A program made the translations under genes and the position numbers. Under the pieces are notes generated by a model. That model searched no databases, was not told where the DNA came from, and saw only the letters and a list, made by a program, of their open reading frames with translations. This document shows, piece by piece, positions 9,110 to 16,597 of a stretch of DNA of 31,140 nt (positions are counted from its first letter, which is position 1; each line of letters begins with the position of its first letter). The DNA lies in assembly GCA_035545535.1 (NCBI GenBank), contig DASZYF010000027.1, positions 1 through 31,140 of the forward strand, in the 5' to 3' direction. The DNA comes from DASZYF01 sp035545535. Its GTDB lineage: Bacteria; Actinomycetota; Actinomycetes; Mycobacteriales; CAJCIY01.

Positions 9110-10045
9110 GTGCCGGTAGCACCGCAGGTGAGCGTGTGCGTGGTCGTCCGCGACCGCGTGGACGCCATGATGCGCTGCCTCGACGCGCTCGCCGCGCAGC
9201 GGGGCGTCGAGCACTACGAGGTGGTCGTCGCCGTCGACGCGGGCTCGACCGAGCCGGTGCACCAGGCGTTGCTCGACCGGGTCGCGGGCTTCCCGGTGCC
9301 GCTGCGGGTGCTGCTCGACCCGGGCCCGGTCGCGGTCCGGCGCAACCTCGCGCTGCGGGCCGCCACCGGTGACGTCGTGGCGTGGACCGACAGCGACTGC
9401 GTGCCGGAGCCGGACTGGCTCGCCGCGGGGCTGGCCGCCTTCGAGCTGGGCGTGACCACCGTCCAGGGGCGGACCGTCCCCGATCCGGCGGTGCCGATCG
9501 GTGGCTGGGTCGCCACGCAGCAGATCGACGCCTTCACCGGCATCTACGAGACGTGCAACGTCTTCTACCGGCGGGAGGTGCTGCTCGAAGCGGGTGGCTT
9601 CGACGACAGCATCGGGTTCTGGGGAGAGGACATGCTGGCCGGCCTCGGGGTCAAGGCCCGTGGGGGCCGCGAGGTGTTCGCACCGGACGCCGTCGTGGTG
9701 CACGAGGTGTCGCACCCCGGCTTCGCGTGGCACGTGCGCCGGGCCCGGTACTACGCGCAGTGGCCGCGGGTGGTGTCCCGTCGCCCGGAGGTGCGTGACC
9801 AGCTCATCGCGCGGACGTTCATGCGCAAGCAGGACCCCTACGTGATCGCGGCCGCCCTCGGCCTCGCGCTCGCGGTGCGCAAGCCGGCGGCCGCGCTGGC
9901 GGCGTTGCCCTGGCTCGTGCTGCGCCGGCCGCACGGCCTCGGTGAGTCCGACCTGCGCGCGACGGCGAGCCTGCTGGTGCACGATGCGGTGTCGGTCTGG
10001 TGGCTGGTCGTCGGCAGCGTCCGGGAGGGAGAGGTCGTCCTGTGA
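9110..10045 (+). CDS. Glycosyltransferase family 2
   Basis: Cytoplasmic, probably membrane-associated transferase that adds a sugar from a nucleotide donor to the growing lipid-linked glycan. The 311-residue product has a GT-A fold: VSVCVVVRDRVDAMMRCLDA at the N-terminus, VVVAVDAGSTEP, metal-binding DSD at residues 94-96 (AWTDSDCVPEPDW), and GGFDDSIGFWGEDML for the acceptor-side region. A hydrophobic C-terminal region (about 245-305) could attach it to the membrane. GTG at 9110 is chosen because the homology-like region starts at once and a -10 hexamer sits 6 bases before it. It overlaps the next GT by four bases (GTGA), forming a three-gene glycosyltransferase operon. Donor and linkage cannot be told from sequence. 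Confidence 0.9.
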   Translation: MPVAPQVSVCVVVRDRVDAMMRCLDALAAQRGVEHYEVVVAVDAGSTEPVHQALLDRVAGFPVPLRVLLDPGPVAVRRNLALRAATGDVVAWTDSDCVPEPDWLAAGLAAFELGVTTVQGRTVPDPAVPIGGWVATQQIDAFTGIYETCNVFYRREVLLEAGGFDDSIGFWGEDMLAGLGVKARGGREVFAPDAVVVHEVSHPGFAWHVRRARYYAQWPRVVSRRPEVRDQLIARTFMRKQDPYVIAAALGLALAVRKPAAALAALPWLVLRRPHGLGESDLRATASLLVHDAVSVWWLVVGSVREGEVVL

Positions 10046-10914
10046 CGCCATCGACCTGCGCGGTGATCGTGACCTGGAACTCGGCCGAGCACATCACGGC
10101 GTGCGCGCAGTCGCTGGTCGACGAGGGCGTCACCGAGGTGGTCGTCGTCGACAACGCGTCCGCCGACGACACGGTCGCCCGCGCCCGCGCGGTGCCCGGG
10201 GTCACGGTCATCGCCAACCCGGACAACCGCGGGCTCGCTCCGGGCAACAACCAAGGCATCCGGGCCACCAGCTCGGACATCGTCATCGTCAGCAACCCCG
10301 ACGTCATCTACCCGCCGGGCTCGGTAGCGGCGTTGGTGGACTGCCTCGTCCGGCACCCCGACGCGGCCATCGCCGTCCCGCGGATGACCCACCTCGACGG
10401 AAGCCTGCAGACGAGTGCCGGTGACCTGCCGCGGCTGCGCGAGGCGTTCGGCGGACGCCGCCTCAGCCAGGTGACGGCCGCCGGGCCCGGTTCCGGCGCG
10501 TGGTGGTGGGACGGCTGGGCGCACGACGAGGAGGTCCGCATCGGGCACGGGGCGGAGGCGGCCTACGCCGTGCGCCGCGCTGCGATCGACGCCGCCGGCC
10601 TGCAGGACGAGGAGTTCTGGCTCGACTGGGAAGGCGTCGAGTGGGCCGCCCGGTTCGGCGACGCCGGCTACGAGGTGTGGTTCACGCCGACGTCACAGGT
10701 CGTGCACGTCGGCGCGCACTCGATCGTCCACGGCGGCTGGCGTTGGGTGCGGTCGAGCCACAAGGGGATGTACCGCTACTTCCGGCTGCACGGGCCGCGC
10801 ATCCCGGCGCCGCTGCTGGCGACCGCCATCGCGGGGCGCGCGGCCGCGAAGGCGCTGTGGTTCGCGATCGATCCGGACATGGCGCGGCGCGCGACCAAGC
10901 GCCGGCGCGACTGA
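10042..10914 (+). CDS. Glycosyltransferase family 2 (rhamnosyltransferase-like)
   Basis: The 290-residue product begins MTPSTCAVIVTWN and continues with VVVVDNASADDT, NRGLAPGNNQGI and SNPDVIYPPGS. The NPD motif in place of DxD is typical of the WbbL/RfbN-like GT2 group that often transfers rhamnose. DEEFWLDWEGVEWAARFGDAG is the acceptor-side and base region. The GTG at 10042 overlaps the upstream stop by four bases, with a good ribosome binding site (GGGAGGGAGAGG). A longer frame from 10000 would run into the upstream gene and is less likely. Rhamnose specificity is an inference from motif style only. Confidence 0.9.
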   Translation: MTPSTCAVIVTWNSAEHITACAQSLVDEGVTEVVVVDNASADDTVARARAVPGVTVIANPDNRGLAPGNNQGIRATSSDIVIVSNPDVIYPPGSVAALVDCLVRHPDAAIAVPRMTHLDGSLQTSAGDLPRLREAFGGRRLSQVTAAGPGSGAWWWDGWAHDEEVRIGHGAEAAYAVRRAAIDAAGLQDEEFWLDWEGVEWAARFGDAGYEVWFTPTSQVVHVGAHSIVHGGWRWVRSSHKGMYRYFRLHGPRIPAPLLATAIAGRAAAKALWFAIDPDMARRATKRRRD

Positions 10915-10919
10915 CCGCA

Positions 10920-12020
10920 GTGGCGAAGGACGCGCGCCTGCGCGTGCTGCTCACGCACGTGTTCTCCTGGCCGGAGGTGCGGCGCGGCGGCGAGCGCTAC
11001 CTGCACGAGCTGGGTGCGGCGCTCGTGCGCGCGGGTCACGACGTGCAGATCCTCTCGACGGGTCCGCAGGCGTCGCGCGACACGGTGCTCGGCGCCCCGG
11101 TCCTCCGGCTGCGCCGGCGCGAGCTCATGCCGGATCGCTTCCAGGCGCTGGCCGGCGAGGTCGGGTTCGGTGTGCAGTCGCTCGCCTGGGCGGCGGCGCG
11201 GCCGTTCGACGTGTGGCACGCGCTCGGGACGGCCGACGCCGCATCCGCGACGGTGCTCGCCACCGTGCGCCGGGGGCTCCGCACCGTCTTCACCGACCTC
11301 GGCGTGCCCGGCCGCGAGTCGCGATTGCGACGACCCGACCGACGGCTGCACCGCCGGGTGGTCGACGCGGTCGACCACTACCTCTGCCTGTCCGAGTGGG
11401 CGCGCGGCTACCTCGAGGACGGCTTCGGCCGGCCCGGCGAGGTCATGGGCGCCGGCATCGACCTGCGCACGTTCGCGCCCGGGCCGCGCGCGGCGACGCC
11501 GACCGTCCTGTACAGCGGATCGCTGGTCGAGTCGCGCAAGAACGTGCCGTTGCTGCTGGAGGCGGTGTCCCTGCTGCGCGCGCGGATCCCCGACGTGCGG
11601 CTGCGCTTGTCGGGACCGGGTGACGTGACCGAGATGCTCGCGGCCGCACCCGCCGACGCGCGCGCCGCGGTCGCGTCGGCCGCCCTCGACGACCGTGACA
11701 CGCTCGGCCGGCTCTACGCCTCGTCGTGGGTCACCTGCCTGCCTTCGATCAACGAGGCCTTCGGCCTCGCGATCGTCGAGTCGCTCGCGTCGGGTACGCC
11801 GGGCGTCGTGCTGCGTGGCGGTGGCGGCAGCGCCGAGCTCATGCGCGACCACGCGGTCCTCGGGGCGGGGGACGGACCGGATGCGCTCGCCGACACGCTC
11901 GCGGAGGCGATCGAGCTGGCGCGGGATCCGGAGACCGCCGACCGTTGCCGAGAGGTCGCCCGGGAGCACGACTGGGACAGCGCGCTCGTCCCACGACTGC
12001 TCGCGATGTACCGCGGCTGA
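10920..12020 (+). CDS. Glycosyltransferase family 4 (GT-B)
   Basis: The 366-residue product has a retaining GT4 layout. The N-terminal Rossmann domain begins LRVLLTHVFSWPEVRRGGER (Gly-rich acceptor loop) and includes FDVWHALGTADA. The C-terminal domain has VLYSGSLVESRKNVPLLLEA (phosphate-binding region) and LPSINEAFGLAIVESLASG, with the conserved E-x7-E pair that holds the nucleotide sugar. The GTG at 10920 lies 5 bases after the previous stop, with no clear ribosome binding site, so coupling is likely. It is the last gene of the 9110-12020 operon and ends 23 bases before a convergent GT2 gene, with a hairpin between. Confidence 0.92.
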   Translation: MAKDARLRVLLTHVFSWPEVRRGGERYLHELGAALVRAGHDVQILSTGPQASRDTVLGAPVLRLRRRELMPDRFQALAGEVGFGVQSLAWAAARPFDVWHALGTADAASATVLATVRRGLRTVFTDLGVPGRESRLRRPDRRLHRRVVDAVDHYLCLSEWARGYLEDGFGRPGEVMGAGIDLRTFAPGPRAATPTVLYSGSLVESRKNVPLLLEAVSLLRARIPDVRLRLSGPGDVTEMLAAAPADARAAVASAALDDRDTLGRLYASSWVTCLPSINEAFGLAIVESLASGTPGVVLRGGGGSAELMRDHAVLGAGDGPDALADTLAEAIELARDPETADRCREVAREHDWDSALVPRLLAMYRG

Positions 12021-12041
12021 GCGCACCGGAGGCGCGGCGCC

Positions 12042-12071
12042 GATCAGAGCATCGGGCTGCGATGCTTGATC
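12042..12071. terminator. Hairpin between two convergent glycosyltransferase genes
   Basis: GATCAGAGCATCG (12042-12054), loop GGCTG, CGATGCTTGATC (12060-12071). The arms pair over 12 bases with a single bulged G. It covers the stop codon and last codons of the minus-strand GT2 gene and begins 22 bases after the plus-strand GT4 stop, so it could end transcription from both sides. No T-tract is evident. Confidence 0.6.
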
Positions 12072-13000
12072 GAACCCCGCACCATCGTCGCGGTCTCCAC
12101 CAGGTCGACGGCCAGCAACCCCGGCAGCGAGACGACGAGGCGGCGCGTCGACGTGCCCGCCGGCCGCCAGGGGCCGGAGCGCCGGCGCAGCCACGGAAGC
12201 GCCAGCGCGAGCGCCAGCGGTTGCCGCCGGGCCAGCGCCGCACCGGCCACGAGCAGCAGGGCGTCGAGGTGCGTGACCTTCCAGAAGATGCTGCGGTGCA
12301 GGTACTCCCGACGGGCCGCCGGGTGCTTGCGCACAACCCGCGGGATGTCGACCCAACGTGTGGCGTCGCGCAGCGCGAGCGCGAGGCTGCTCGGCCGCAC
12401 GTCGTGCTCGACGAACGCCTCCGGCGTGAACACGACCCCGGCGCCGGCCTCGGTCGCGCGCAGCCCCATGTCGACGTCCTCGCCCGTGCGCAGCTCTTCG
12501 TCGAACCCCTCCAGCCGCTCGAGCAGCGCGCGGGGGTACGCGACGTTGCACGTCTGGAAGTAGCGCGCGTCGTCGACCCGGAGCGTGCGCGAGAACGGCC
12601 CTTCGTGCGCCCGCTGCGACTCGGCCGGCTGCGTGCGGCCCACCGACACCCGCGTCGCTCCGGCGGCCGCCGCGACGTGCGCCGCGAGCCAGCCCGGCGC
12701 CGGCACGCAGTCGTCGTCGGTGAACACGACCAGCGGAGCCGTCGTCGCTCGCCAGCCGGCGTTGCGGCCTGCGGACGGCCCGCGGTTGGCCTCACCGCGC
12801 AGCACGGTCACCGGGTGACGTGCGCGGGCGGCCCACTCGGCGAGCACGCGAGGTGTGTCGTCGACGCTCGCGTCGTCGTAGACGACGACCTCGACCGGCC
12901 CGTCGACCTCCTGCGCATCGAGCGCGGTCGCGAGCCGGGGCAGAAGATCCGCGCGCCCGTACGTCGTGATGACGACGGCGACAGCCGCGCCGTCGGTCAC
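12044..13000 (-). CDS. Glycosyltransferase family 2
   Basis: The 318-residue product has VAVVITTYGRADLLPRL at the N-terminus, then VVVYDDASVDDTP and NRGPSAGRNAGW. FTDDDCVPAPGW carries a clear DDD metal site. ARYFQTCNVAYPRALLERL and GEDVDMGLR fit the GT2 subfamily that ends in a membrane-linked domain; residues about 250-310 are hydrophobic in parts. GTG at 13000 lies 7 bases after the stop of the upstream epimerase gene. It is the third gene of a minus-strand operon with the nucleotidyltransferase and epimerase, so it may use the sugar those two enzymes make. That link is inferred from gene order. Confidence 0.92.
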   Translation of the reverse strand: MTDGAAVAVVITTYGRADLLPRLATALDAQEVDGPVEVVVYDDASVDDTPRVLAEWAARARHPVTVLRGEANRGPSAGRNAGWRATTAPLVVFTDDDCVPAPGWLAAHVAAAAGATRVSVGRTQPAESQRAHEGPFSRTLRVDDARYFQTCNVAYPRALLERLEGFDEELRTGEDVDMGLRATEAGAGVVFTPEAFVEHDVRPSSLALALRDATRWVDIPRVVRKHPAARREYLHRSIFWKVTHLDALLLVAGAALARRQPLALALALPWLRRRSGPWRPAGTSTRRLVVSLPGLLAVDLVETATMVRGSIKHRSPML

Positions 13001-13007
13001 CGGACGA

Positions 13008-14012
13008 TCAGGACGTGATGGCGAACGAGGAGTCCTGCCGGGACAGCTCCTCGGTGTACCAGTCGATGGTGTTCTGCAGGCCCTGCTCGAAGGTCAGCTG
13101 GGGCGCCCAGCCGAGCTCCGTGCGGGCGCGCTCGGAAGCCGCGTACATGCGCCAGATCTCGGTGGGCCGCTCAGGCAGCGCACCGAACTCGGGCTCGATC
13201 GGGTCGCCCATGAGGCGCAGGATCGTCGTCGCGAGGTCGCGCATGCTGCGCTCGACCTCCTGACCGCCGCCGATGTTGTACAACCGGCCCGGCTCGCCGA
13301 ACAGCGCGGCGCGCACGAAGCCGTCGGCGATGTCGGTGACGTAGTTGAACTCGCGCGTCTGCTTGCCCTGGGTCATAGCAAGCCGCTGCTTGCGCAGCGC
13401 GCGCACGATGATCTCGGGGATGACGCGGTCGGGTGACTGCGCCGGGCCGTACGCGTTGAACGGCCGGACCATGACGATCGGCCACTGCTTGCCCTGGAAG
13501 AACATCCGGCAGTACTTCTCACCCGCGTACTTGCTCACCGAGTACGGCGAGATCGGGTTGACCGGGCCGTCCTCGCGGAACGGCACGTCGACGTCGCCGT
13601 AGATCTCGCTCGTCCCGGTGTAGACGAACTTCTTGTAGCCGAGCGGCGCGAGCGCCTGCAGCAGGTTCACCGTGCCCTGCACGTTGACCTGGATGCACTC
13701 GTCGACGCGCTGCCAGCTCTTGCCGACGTGCGTGTACGCGCCGAGGTGGAAGACGTACTCGGGTCGGGCCGCGTCCGCGAGCGCGTCCATCGCACTGCGA
13801 TCGTCGAGCGAGCCCTCGTGCAGCGTGATCTGGTCGCGGATGTCCAGGATGCGCTGCGGGTAGATCGAGCTCACCGTCGAGGTGAGCGCGTGCACGACCG
13901 CGCCGTCCTCGACGAGCCGGCGGGTGAGGTGGCTCCCGATGAACCCCGACGCCCCAGTGACGAGGACGCGCGTGCCCTTCAGGAGCGCTGGGTCGATGGC
14001 AGTTGCAGCCAC
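13008..14012 (-). CDS. NAD-dependent sugar epimerase/dehydratase
   Basis: Extended short-chain dehydrogenase acting on a nucleotide sugar (4,6-dehydration, epimerisation or 4-keto reduction). The 334-residue product has the NAD-binding motif TGASGFIG at residues 19-26, FHLGAYTHVGKSW, and a catalytic Ser/Thr region (YTGTSEIYGD). The Tyr-Lys pair is in PYSVSKYAGEKYC, followed by RPFNAYGP and a substrate-domain DIADGFVRAAL. The GTG at 14012 overlaps the upstream gene by 34 bases but has an excellent ribosome binding site (GAAGGGGGC), so the overlap looks real. Coupling to an RfbF-like nucleotidyltransferase suggests a CDP-sugar substrate; a GDP- or UDP-sugar cannot be excluded. Confidence 0.92.
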   Translation of the reverse strand: MAATAIDPALLKGTRVLVTGASGFIGSHLTRRLVEDGAVVHALTSTVSSIYPQRILDIRDQITLHEGSLDDRSAMDALADAARPEYVFHLGAYTHVGKSWQRVDECIQVNVQGTVNLLQALAPLGYKKFVYTGTSEIYGDVDVPFREDGPVNPISPYSVSKYAGEKYCRMFFQGKQWPIVMVRPFNAYGPAQSPDRVIPEIIVRALRKQRLAMTQGKQTREFNYVTDIADGFVRAALFGEPGRLYNIGGGQEVERSMRDLATTILRLMGDPIEPEFGALPERPTEIWRMYAASERARTELGWAPQLTFEQGLQNTIDWYTEELSRQDSSFAITS

Positions 14013-14713
14013 GGGCTGCCCCCTTCAGTGGCGAGACGGGTCATGTCGGCGACGTCCTTCTGGGTGTCCATCGACTTCCAGAAGCCCGGGTGCTTGTAGG
14101 ACTGCAGCGCGCGCCGGCCGGCGAGGTCGGGCAGCACGTCGCGCTCGAGGTCCGGTCCGGCCCACGCCTCGAGCGCCCGCTTCTCGAACACGAAGAAGCC
14201 GGCGTTGATGCGGTGGTCGTGCAGGAGCGGCTTCTCGTTGAAGCCGGTGACGCGGCCCTCGCCGTCGGTGTCGACGGTGCCGTACTGGCTCGGCAGGGCG
14301 ACGGTCGTGACGGTGGCGAGCGCACCGGTCTCGGTGGCGGCGCGGTGCGTGGCGAGCAGCGCCCCTATGTCGACGTTGCCGAGGCCGTCGCCGTAGGTCG
14401 CGAAGAAGGTGTCTCCCACGAGCTCGCCGCAGCGACGCACCCGCTCGCCGGTGTTGCTCTCCTCTCCGGTGTCGTGCGCGATCACCTCGAGGTCGGAGGG
14501 CAGCGTGCGGGCCCAGTCGGCGACGACGTCGCCGCGGTACCCGGTGGCCAGCACGAAGCGGCGCACGCCCTGGCGGGCGTAGATCTCGATCACGTGGGCG
14601 AGCGCCGGGCGATCGGCGACGGGGAGCATCGGCTTGGGCACCTCGGCCGTGGCGGGCCATGCCCGGGTGCCCTTGCCGCCGCACAGCACCACGGTGGTGA
14701 GCGATCCGGGCAC
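13979..14713 (-). CDS. Sugar-1-phosphate nucleotidyltransferase (glucose-1-phosphate cytidylyltransferase-like)
   Basis: Activates a sugar-1-phosphate with an NTP. The 244-residue product has the signature VVLCGGKGTRAWP, then EVPKPMLPVADRP and FATYGDGLGNVDI (metal-binding GDG-x-D type). EKPLLHDHRINAGFFVFE and the tail HPGFWKSMDTQKDVADM are also present. The YGDG/GFW-x-MDT-x-KD pattern is that of RfbF, glucose-1-phosphate cytidylyltransferase, rather than RmlA or GalU. GTG at 14713 is preceded by TAGTCT and 6 bases, suggesting a leaderless transcript. It is the first gene of the 14713-12044 operon. CTP specificity is family inference, not shown directly. Confidence 0.9.
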   Translation of the reverse strand: MPGSLTTVVLCGGKGTRAWPATAEVPKPMLPVADRPALAHVIEIYARQGVRRFVLATGYRGDVVADWARTLPSDLEVIAHDTGEESNTGERVRRCGELVGDTFFATYGDGLGNVDIGALLATHRAATETGALATVTTVALPSQYGTVDTDGEGRVTGFNEKPLLHDHRINAGFFVFEKRALEAWAGPDLERDVLPDLAGRRALQSYKHPGFWKSMDTQKDVADMTRLATEGGSPWLQLPSTQRS

Positions 14714-14719
14714 GCGCTG

Positions 14720-14725
14720 AGACTA
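14720..14725 (-). promoter_or_regulatory. Probable -10 element (TAGTCT), leaderless promoter
   Basis: Reading the minus strand, TAGTCT is followed by 6 bases and the GTG at 14713. There is no Shine-Dalgarno and no clear -35. It would drive the nucleotidyltransferase-epimerase-GT2 operon. Confidence 0.5.
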
Positions 14726-14805
14726 GTGGGCCGCGTGCGATCTCCTGTCGCGTCCCTGTGTGGCTTCTGTCTAGGCTTCGGCCTGACTCCAACGAAGGGG
14801 AGCCC

Positions 14806-15180
14806 ATGCGCCGCCGCCGGAACGAGCTGACCGACGTGCCGACGTCACCGCCCGCGGTGCCGTTGCGTCCCGCCGAGCCGCGGCGTCCCGACGCCCCCGG
14901 CGCGTCTTCGTCGTCGTCGGTGCCGAGCGAGGTCGAGCGCGGTGTGACCACCAGCGTCTTCGCCGCGGTCGGCCGCCTCGAGCTCACGCTCGACCTGCTC
15001 GAGCGTCGCATCGAGCGGATCGAGGCGCAGCTGGCCGGCTACGCCGAAGAGGGCGACGAGCTCGAGGACGACGAGCTCGAGGACGACGAGCCCGAGGACG
15101 AGGCCGCCGAGGAGGTCGACGCATCCGACGGTGCGGACGAAGGTGCCGACGAAGCGGACGAAGAGGGCGAGCCGGCCTGA
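14806..15180 (+). CDS. Small coiled-coil protein with acidic tail, unknown function
   Basis: The 124-residue product has three parts: a basic, Pro/Arg-rich N-terminus beginning MRRRRNELTDVP; a short predicted coiled coil (VFAAVGRLELTLDLLERRIE and following, about residues 49-80); and a very acidic tail of about 45 residues with Glu-Asp-Asp repeats ending EEGEPA. No membrane segment or enzyme motif is seen. The ATG at 14806 has a good ribosome binding site (AAGGGGAG), and TAGGCT at 14772-14777 may be the -10. It is a single-gene unit between the nucleotidyltransferase and the chain-length/kinase gene, converging with the latter with no intervening base. I do not recognise it. A scaffold or partner role is possible but not shown. 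Confidence 0.75.
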   Translation: MRRRRNELTDVPTSPPAVPLRPAEPRRPDAPGASSSSSVPSEVERGVTTSVFAAVGRLELTLDLLERRIERIEAQLAGYAEEGDELEDDELEDDEPEDEAAEEVDASDGADEGADEADEEGEPA

Positions 15181-16533
15181 TCAGGCGGCGCGGCGCCGCA
15201 GGAAGCGCGCCCGCTTGACCGGTCCGTACACGTAGTCGCCGTAGTACCCGGTCGACTCCGAGCGCGGCACGTCGTTCATGACCAGGCCGCCGACCGGGCT
15301 GCCGACCTGGGCGAACCGGCGCGACGCCTCCGCCAGCGACGCCCGGGTCGTCTCACCGTGGCGCACGACGAGCATCGTCACGTCGCACTGCGGCGCGAGG
15401 GCGATGGCGTCGCTGACCACGAGCACGGGCGGCGCATCGATGACGATGACCTCGGCGTAGGCCCGCAGGCGCTCGATGAGCTCGGCCGTGACCTGTGAGC
15501 CGAGCAGCTCGGAGGGGTTCGGGGGCAGCGGCCCGCTGGGCAGCACGGTGACGGTGCCCGTGGAGTGCAGCACCGTGTCGATGTCGGCCTGGCGGGCGAT
15601 GACGCTCGACAACCCCGGCTTGCCGGACAGGCCCAGCGCGCGCGAGAGGCTGGCGCGCCGCATGTCGGCGTCGATGAGCAGCACCCGCTGGCCGGCCTCG
15701 CCGATGGCGGTCGCCAGGTTGGCCGCCGTGGTGGTCTTGCCCTCACCGGGCGCCGAGCTCGTGACGAGCAGGACCTGCGGCACCGCGTCGGGCCGCAGGA
15801 ACCGCACCGCGGCGCGCAGGGTGCGGTACGGCTCGGCCACGGCGTCGGCGACGACGAGGCGCGCCGCCTGGCTGCCGCGCCGGTGCGGGACGAGCGCGAG
15901 CAGCGGCGCGTCGGCCAGCTGCTGCGCGAGGTCGACGCCGCGCACCGAGCGGTCGAGTGCCTCGAGGAGCACGACGATGCCGATGCCGACGAGCAGGCCG
16001 AGCAGGCCGCCGAGGGCGAGCTCCTGGGTCTTGTTCGGCTTGAACGGCGCGCCCGGGAGCGCCGCGCGGTCCTGGATCTCGGCGTGGATGTTGGTCGACG
16101 TGCCCTCCTGCAGCGCGTCGATGCGCTGGCTCACGACCTGCGCGGCGGTGTCCGCGATCTGGCGGGCCTGACCGGGGTCGCTGCTCGTGCCGCTCACGTC
16201 GATGAAGAACGTGTCGGTCTCGTTGAGCGCAGCGATGTGTCCGGCCACGGCGCCGAGGGGCAGACCGGTCAGCTGGGCGACGTTGGCCGCCGTCTGTCGC
16301 GTCGTCGCGAGGCGCGCGTACGTCTTGAGGTTGCCGGATGTGAGCGTCTGCGCGTTGAAGTCCTGGGACGCCGAGCCCTGGCTCGGGAAGGTCACGATGA
16401 TCGTCGAGACCGCGCGGTACGCGCGCGGCGTCGTGTGCACGCGGTAGGCCGACGCGGCGAGCCCGGCGATCAGGCACAGCAGCACGATGTAGCCGCGGCG
16501 CCTGAGCACGGACAGGTACGTGCTCAGGCCCAT
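15181..16533 (-). CDS. Chain-length regulator / tyrosine-kinase-type ATPase (Wzz-Wzc-like)
   Basis: Polysaccharide co-polymerase that controls chain length and export at the membrane. The 450-residue product has two transmembrane segments (about 15-30 and 172-192) enclosing an external Wzz domain, then a cytoplasmic BY-kinase domain. That domain has Walker A SSAPGEGKTT (259-268), Walker A' LLIDADMRR (286-294) and Walker B VIVIDAP (362-368). The C-terminus carries a Tyr cluster, YYGDYVYGP with Tyr 430, 431, 434 and 436, the usual autophosphorylation site. Both modules in one chain match the Wzc type. The ATG at 16533 follows TACCCT by 7 bases, so a leaderless start is likely. No matching low-molecular-weight tyrosine phosphatase is seen in the window. 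Confidence 0.93.
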   Translation of the reverse strand: MGLSTYLSVLRRRGYIVLLCLIAGLAASAYRVHTTPRAYRAVSTIIVTFPSQGSASQDFNAQTLTSGNLKTYARLATTRQTAANVAQLTGLPLGAVAGHIAALNETDTFFIDVSGTSSDPGQARQIADTAAQVVSQRIDALQEGTSTNIHAEIQDRAALPGAPFKPNKTQELALGGLLGLLVGIGIVVLLEALDRSVRGVDLAQQLADAPLLALVPHRRGSQAARLVVADAVAEPYRTLRAAVRFLRPDAVPQVLLVTSSAPGEGKTTTAANLATAIGEAGQRVLLIDADMRRASLSRALGLSGKPGLSSVIARQADIDTVLHSTGTVTVLPSGPLPPNPSELLGSQVTAELIERLRAYAEVIVIDAPPVLVVSDAIALAPQCDVTMLVVRHGETTRASLAEASRRFAQVGSPVGGLVMNDVPRSESTGYYGDYVYGPVKRARFLRRRAA

Positions 16534-16540
16534 GTGCGAG

Positions 16541-16546
16541 AGGGTA
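16541..16546 (-). promoter_or_regulatory. Probable -10 element (TACCCT), leaderless promoter
   Basis: On the minus strand TACCCT is followed by 7 bases and the ATG at 16533. It lies in the 64-base gap after the GT4 gene that ends at 16598, and would give the chain-length/kinase gene its own promoter within a same-strand run. Confidence 0.5.
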
Positions 16547-16597
16547 GTCGGCGGTTGATGTGCGCTCCGCCGGTCCGGGCCGATGCGGCACGCTCCT

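Noticed and set aside
9014..10051. N-terminal extension of the sugar transferase frame up to 10051
   Set aside because: It would be antisense to the GT2 gene at 9110-10045; the enzyme's conserved region starts after the ATG at 9013.
15175..15186. GCCTGATCAGGC palindrome at the junction of the acidic protein and the Wzc-like gene as a terminator
   Set aside because: A 12-base palindrome with no loop, formed largely by the two facing stop codons; too weak to call, though it may contribute.
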